This document shows, one piece after another, positions 61,198 to 64,000 of a stretch of DNA of 64,000 bases; positions within the stretch are counted from its first letter, which is position 1; the number at the start of each line of letters is the position of its first letter. The stretch comes from WTJH01 sp049598145 (lineage in GTDB: Bacteria; Bacteroidota; Bacteroidia; Flavobacteriales; Flavobacteriaceae). The notes under the pieces were generated by a model. It did no database searches. It had not been told where the DNA came from and was given only the letters and a program-made list of their open reading frames with translations. The stretch spans positions 1 through 64,000 of the forward strand of contig JBMYNJ010000001.1 in NCBI GenBank assembly GCA_049598145.1, written 5' to 3'. The position numbers and the translations under genes are program-made.

Positions 61198-63649
61198 CTG
61201 TACTTTCTAATGATTTATTCCAGGTTTTTTCCTGAAGGGTTTTTTGATATTCGTCTGATAAAACTACAAAATTATTTGAAGTGAGCTTAGACACTGCAGA
61301 TTCGGGGAAATAGGGTCGCAAGCTATCGGTCTCCAATCGGTTTCTCACTTGATGTAAAACGATAAATAAAGTTTCGGGATCGTAGCGATCTCGGGATAAA
61401 GTCCAGGGCAACTTTTGCTCCAAAATCCACTTGTTAAACAATTGGCTCAACGTATCGATTTGCGACCGTTCATCGGACACCAGTGGGAAAACCCATTTCC
61501 AACTTTGAAGTTTGCGAATTTTTACGGGACTTTCTCTATTGAGTAAATTCAATTGTTTTTCGACCGCTTTTGCCAAAGGGTCCTCCGGATATTTCCGGAT
61601 AAAGTCCCCCAATCGTTTTTTCCAATGCGTCTTCCCCTGCAGGCGACCCTCCACATGCACTTTTAAAAGTTCCAAGGCAGGCAAATAAGGGGATCCGCTA
61701 AAAAAGACCTCCAATGCTCCATAGTTATTGATCAACTCCTCATAGTCTCCCTTTTCAAAGGCTGCCCGCAGTGCGTTTATTTTCTTTTCGGGCGTGTTGA
61801 TTGTTCCAATATCAGCTAAGTTGGGGTCCAATAAGACCTTAGTGTAGGGGCTTTCCGGATATTTTTCCTGTAATTCTTGGCGTAAGGGGCGAGTCAATTC
61901 TCCAAGCGCATCTCCGTTTTTACAACTGTGATATAACACTTGAACTTCTGTTTCGGGCTGTAAGGGTTCCTTTAATAAGGATGCAAGTCGTTGCTGGGAT
62001 AGCTGTATGTCATTAAATTTCTCTTTGTAAAGAATGGCGGCTTGAAGGCGCACCCGATGGTTGACCTTAAGAATACTGTCTTGACTTTCCGCTGGGGGCA
62101 AGGTGGCTAAAAGCCCGTCCACGGTAAGTTGGGGTTTCTTATTTAGCTCTGTGGATTGGGTCTCGGCTAAGGCATTGAGATCTTGCTTTAACGAACTAGC
62201 CGAGCTCCATCGCCAGTTATCGACATTGGGACGATCGCCCCAGCGTTCGGCAAATTGAAGTTTGCCTTGTTCTTTTAAAAACTCGTTGTAGAAATAGAAT
62301 TGATTGTCCCGATTCCCAAAAAGATTGAATCTGCTTTTTTCTTGCGGAGTTTTTGCCGCTTCTGCCTCTTTAATTTTTTGGATATAATCGGCAAAATATT
62401 GCTTTTGCTCTTCAGGAGTCATCCTTAACAAAGTCAATACACTATCGGTTTCTTGAATGGATTGTTCCACCTGAAACAGGGTCTCCATGCCTTCGCGTTG
62501 GCGTTGAAGTTTTCGCTTTTCTCGAGTATCGGCAGGCATCAGGGCTAGGAGGCTGTCTAAATATTTTCCACTGTCGAGATAAGCGCCCTGTTCATAGTTC
62601 CAATCGGAAAGTTGACGGTAAATCTTTTGACGAGTAAAGGCATCTACCGCAGGGGATTTTAAAGCTCTTTGAAACGCTTCCAAAGAAAGGCTGTCCTGAT
62701 CTTCGGCGAGCCACCTTTCGGCTTTGGCCATGTGCAGCCAATGGGCGTAGATGCGATTCTCATACAATTTTAAATATTTATCTAAGGCCTTTTGAAAGTC
62801 TGCCGTAGTGCCTTCGGTACTCAACTGCAAAGAACGGATTTTGGCTTGCATCCAAAATTTACGTGGGATGCGACGGTTCATCTCTACAATTTGAGCATAT
62901 GCCCATCGGGCAGAATCCCGCTGCTGAAACTCCTCAAATAATTGACCCGTGATGAACAGATACCGGGCGCGTAGCCTTTTGTTGTATTCCGCTAATGCAG
63001 CCGTTTTGATATAGATCAGTGCTGAATCTTTTTGGGCAATATTTAAATGAGCCGCAGCCAAGGTGGCATTAGCAGGGCCCTTGTCAGGGCTTTTTGGGGT
63101 AAGATTTTCGGCCAAAGCACGAAGGTTGTCTATCGCCAGTTCATTGTTATTTAGGCGAATTTGGGTTTTTTCTCGCCAGATTCGGATTTGAGGATAGGCC
63201 GTAGGATCGACCGCATTTTTCATTAAATAATTAAAGGTCTCCAAAGCGGGAAAATAGCGCCGATCATAATAGCGAGCTTTCCCCAAAAGCAGATAGGCCT
63301 GATCGATGACCGAATTTCGTTGTTCCCCTTCGATATTCATCGAGTGCTTTTGGATCGTTTTTACCGCTTTTTCTTCTGCTCGTTCAAACCCGGGAACAAT
63401 GGTACTGCTTTCAGCTTGTTCCCCTCTTAGCATAATTGGCTCTATGGCCAATAGCTCGTAGAAGTTGTCTTCGTAGGTTTCTTCCAGAATCTGTAGCCCA
63501 ATCTTAAAGGCTTCTTCCCCATTAAACAAAACATTGTATTGAGAGTTCAGTTCGTGATAGCCCCGATTGAGCATACGATTCTTTTGAGTGGAGCAACTCC
63601 ACAAAAGACTGAACGAAATAAGGCTAAAAATAAAGGGTCGAAAATTCAT
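61184..63649 (-). CDS. porW: Type IX secretion/gliding lipoprotein PorW/SprE
   Basis: 821 aa from ATG at 63649 (signal ending at LWSC, Cys 19). MLNRGYHELNSQYNVLFNGEEA follows in two blocks, as in SprE/PorW. The middle is made of TPR-type helices (YLLLGKARYYDRRYFPALET, RYLFITGQLFEEFQQRDSA). It is required for type IX secretion in Flavobacterium and Porphyromonas. It overlaps bactofilin by 14 bp. Confidence 0.92.
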   Translation of the reverse strand: MNFRPFIFSLISFSLLWSCSTQKNRMLNRGYHELNSQYNVLFNGEEAFKIGLQILEETYEDNFYELLAIEPIMLRGEQAESSTIVPGFERAEEKAVKTIQKHSMNIEGEQRNSVIDQAYLLLGKARYYDRRYFPALETFNYLMKNAVDPTAYPQIRIWREKTQIRLNNNELAIDNLRALAENLTPKSPDKGPANATLAAAHLNIAQKDSALIYIKTAALAEYNKRLRARYLFITGQLFEEFQQRDSARWAYAQIVEMNRRIPRKFWMQAKIRSLQLSTEGTTADFQKALDKYLKLYENRIYAHWLHMAKAERWLAEDQDSLSLEAFQRALKSPAVDAFTRQKIYRQLSDWNYEQGAYLDSGKYLDSLLALMPADTREKRKLQRQREGMETLFQVEQSIQETDSVLTLLRMTPEEQKQYFADYIQKIKEAEAAKTPQEKSRFNLFGNRDNQFYFYNEFLKEQGKLQFAERWGDRPNVDNWRWSSASSLKQDLNALAETQSTELNKKPQLTVDGLLATLPPAESQDSILKVNHRVRLQAAILYKEKFNDIQLSQQRLASLLKEPLQPETEVQVLYHSCKNGDALGELTRPLRQELQEKYPESPYTKVLLDPNLADIGTINTPEKKINALRAAFEKGDYEELINNYGALEVFFSGSPYLPALELLKVHVEGRLQGKTHWKKRLGDFIRKYPEDPLAKAVEKQLNLLNRESPVKIRKLQSWKWVFPLVSDERSQIDTLSQLFNKWILEQKLPWTLSRDRYDPETLFIVLHQVRNRLETDSLRPYFPESAVSKLTSNNFVVLSDEYQKTLQEKTWNKSLESTDEKQ

Positions 63650-63707
63650 CAGTGGCCAATTCAATAACTGCCATTTTGAATAACTTCTTTTTTAAGCATT
63701 TAGTATG

Positions 63708-64000
63708 TCAATGCTCTGAAATCGACTTGAAATAGCTCTCTAATGCAGACAGGGTCTCCGGAGTGGTTATGGTATCTTTTTGAATCTCTCCGCGATCCAA
63801 AAGCACAATACGCTCACAAACTTCGGTAATGTGGTTCAGGTCGTGGCTGGAAATCAAAAGGGTCGTTTGAGATTCTTCACTTAAACTTTTCAGGAGTTCT
63901 TTGAGCTGCATTTGGGAACTGGGGTCTAAGTTAGCAAAGGGCTCGTCTAAAATCACCACTTCCGGGTCGCCAATCAAACAAGCGATCAGGCCTACTTTTT
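63708..64000 (-). CDS. ABC transporter ATP-binding protein (C-terminal part, 5' end outside window)
   Basis: The frame is open to the right edge. It holds Walker B VVILDEPFANLDP and the H-loop LLISSHDLNHI, and ends 98 codons in. The Walker A and signature lie beyond the window. It is of the GldA/ABC-2 export type rather than an import ATPase. Partner permease not seen. Confidence 0.87.
   Translation of the reverse strand, partial: KVGLIACLIGDPEVVILDEPFANLDPSSQMQLKELLKSLSEESQTTLLISSHDLNHITEVCERIVLLDRGEIQKDTITTPETLSALESYFKSISEH

Overview
The window is chromosomal DNA of a marine-type member of the Bacteroidetes, class Flavobacteriia. The evidence is a SusC/SusD pair, gliding and type IX secretion genes (gldH, porW/sprE), DUF4292, an ATP synthase operon lacking the beta and epsilon genes, Bacteroidetes -7 boxes of the TAnnTTTG type in place of Shine-Dalgarno sequences, and a complete alginate utilisation locus.

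Layout. 1-4010: the 5' part of a secreted esterase, then a probable zinc-homeostasis cluster (MerC-like protein divergent from an ABC ATPase/permease with a His-rich loop, a DUF3299-like protein and a Fur-family regulator). 4051-5465: a small remnant of an element inserted in tRNA-Ala(GGC), bounded by a perfect 47-bp repeat of the tRNA 3' half. 5602-8921: a sugar kinase, a sugar-1-phosphate nucleotidyltransferase and a GH109-type protein. 8923-13072: glycerate kinase, a sodium/solute symporter and a GH63-type mannosylglycerate hydrolase-like enzyme, which together suggest use of mannosylglycerate or glucosylglycerate, solutes found in algae. 13915-30100: the alginate locus. 30232-44275: envelope and housekeeping genes (LpxR, QueD, PBP1A, GldH, RicT, TrhO) and several lipoproteins of unknown role, including a three-gene module around a calcium-repeat lipoprotein. 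44360-45710: a type II restriction-modification pair. 45859-64000: core genes (recA, plsC, trpS, a frame-shifted dprA, an EnvC-like factor, dut, the ATP synthase operon, bactofilin, porW) and a partial ABC ATPase at the right edge.

How the alginate genes work together. PL7 and PL6 lyases cut the polymer, the SusC/SusD pair imports oligomers, PL17 releases unsaturated monouronate, and KdgF helps convert it to DEH. An MFS carrier brings DEH into the cytoplasm, an SDR reduces it to KDG, and KdgK and KdgA turn that into pyruvate and glyceraldehyde-3-phosphate. All genes are on the minus strand in three transcription units. Each unit is preceded by copies of a TTGGT-type palindrome, in tandem with 13-bp spacing at two promoters, which fits control by the FadR/GntR regulator encoded in the locus.

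No stretch longer than about 300 bp lacks a gene. No CRISPR array, rRNA, complete prophage or insertion sequence was seen. All family assignments come from reading motifs; no database search was run.
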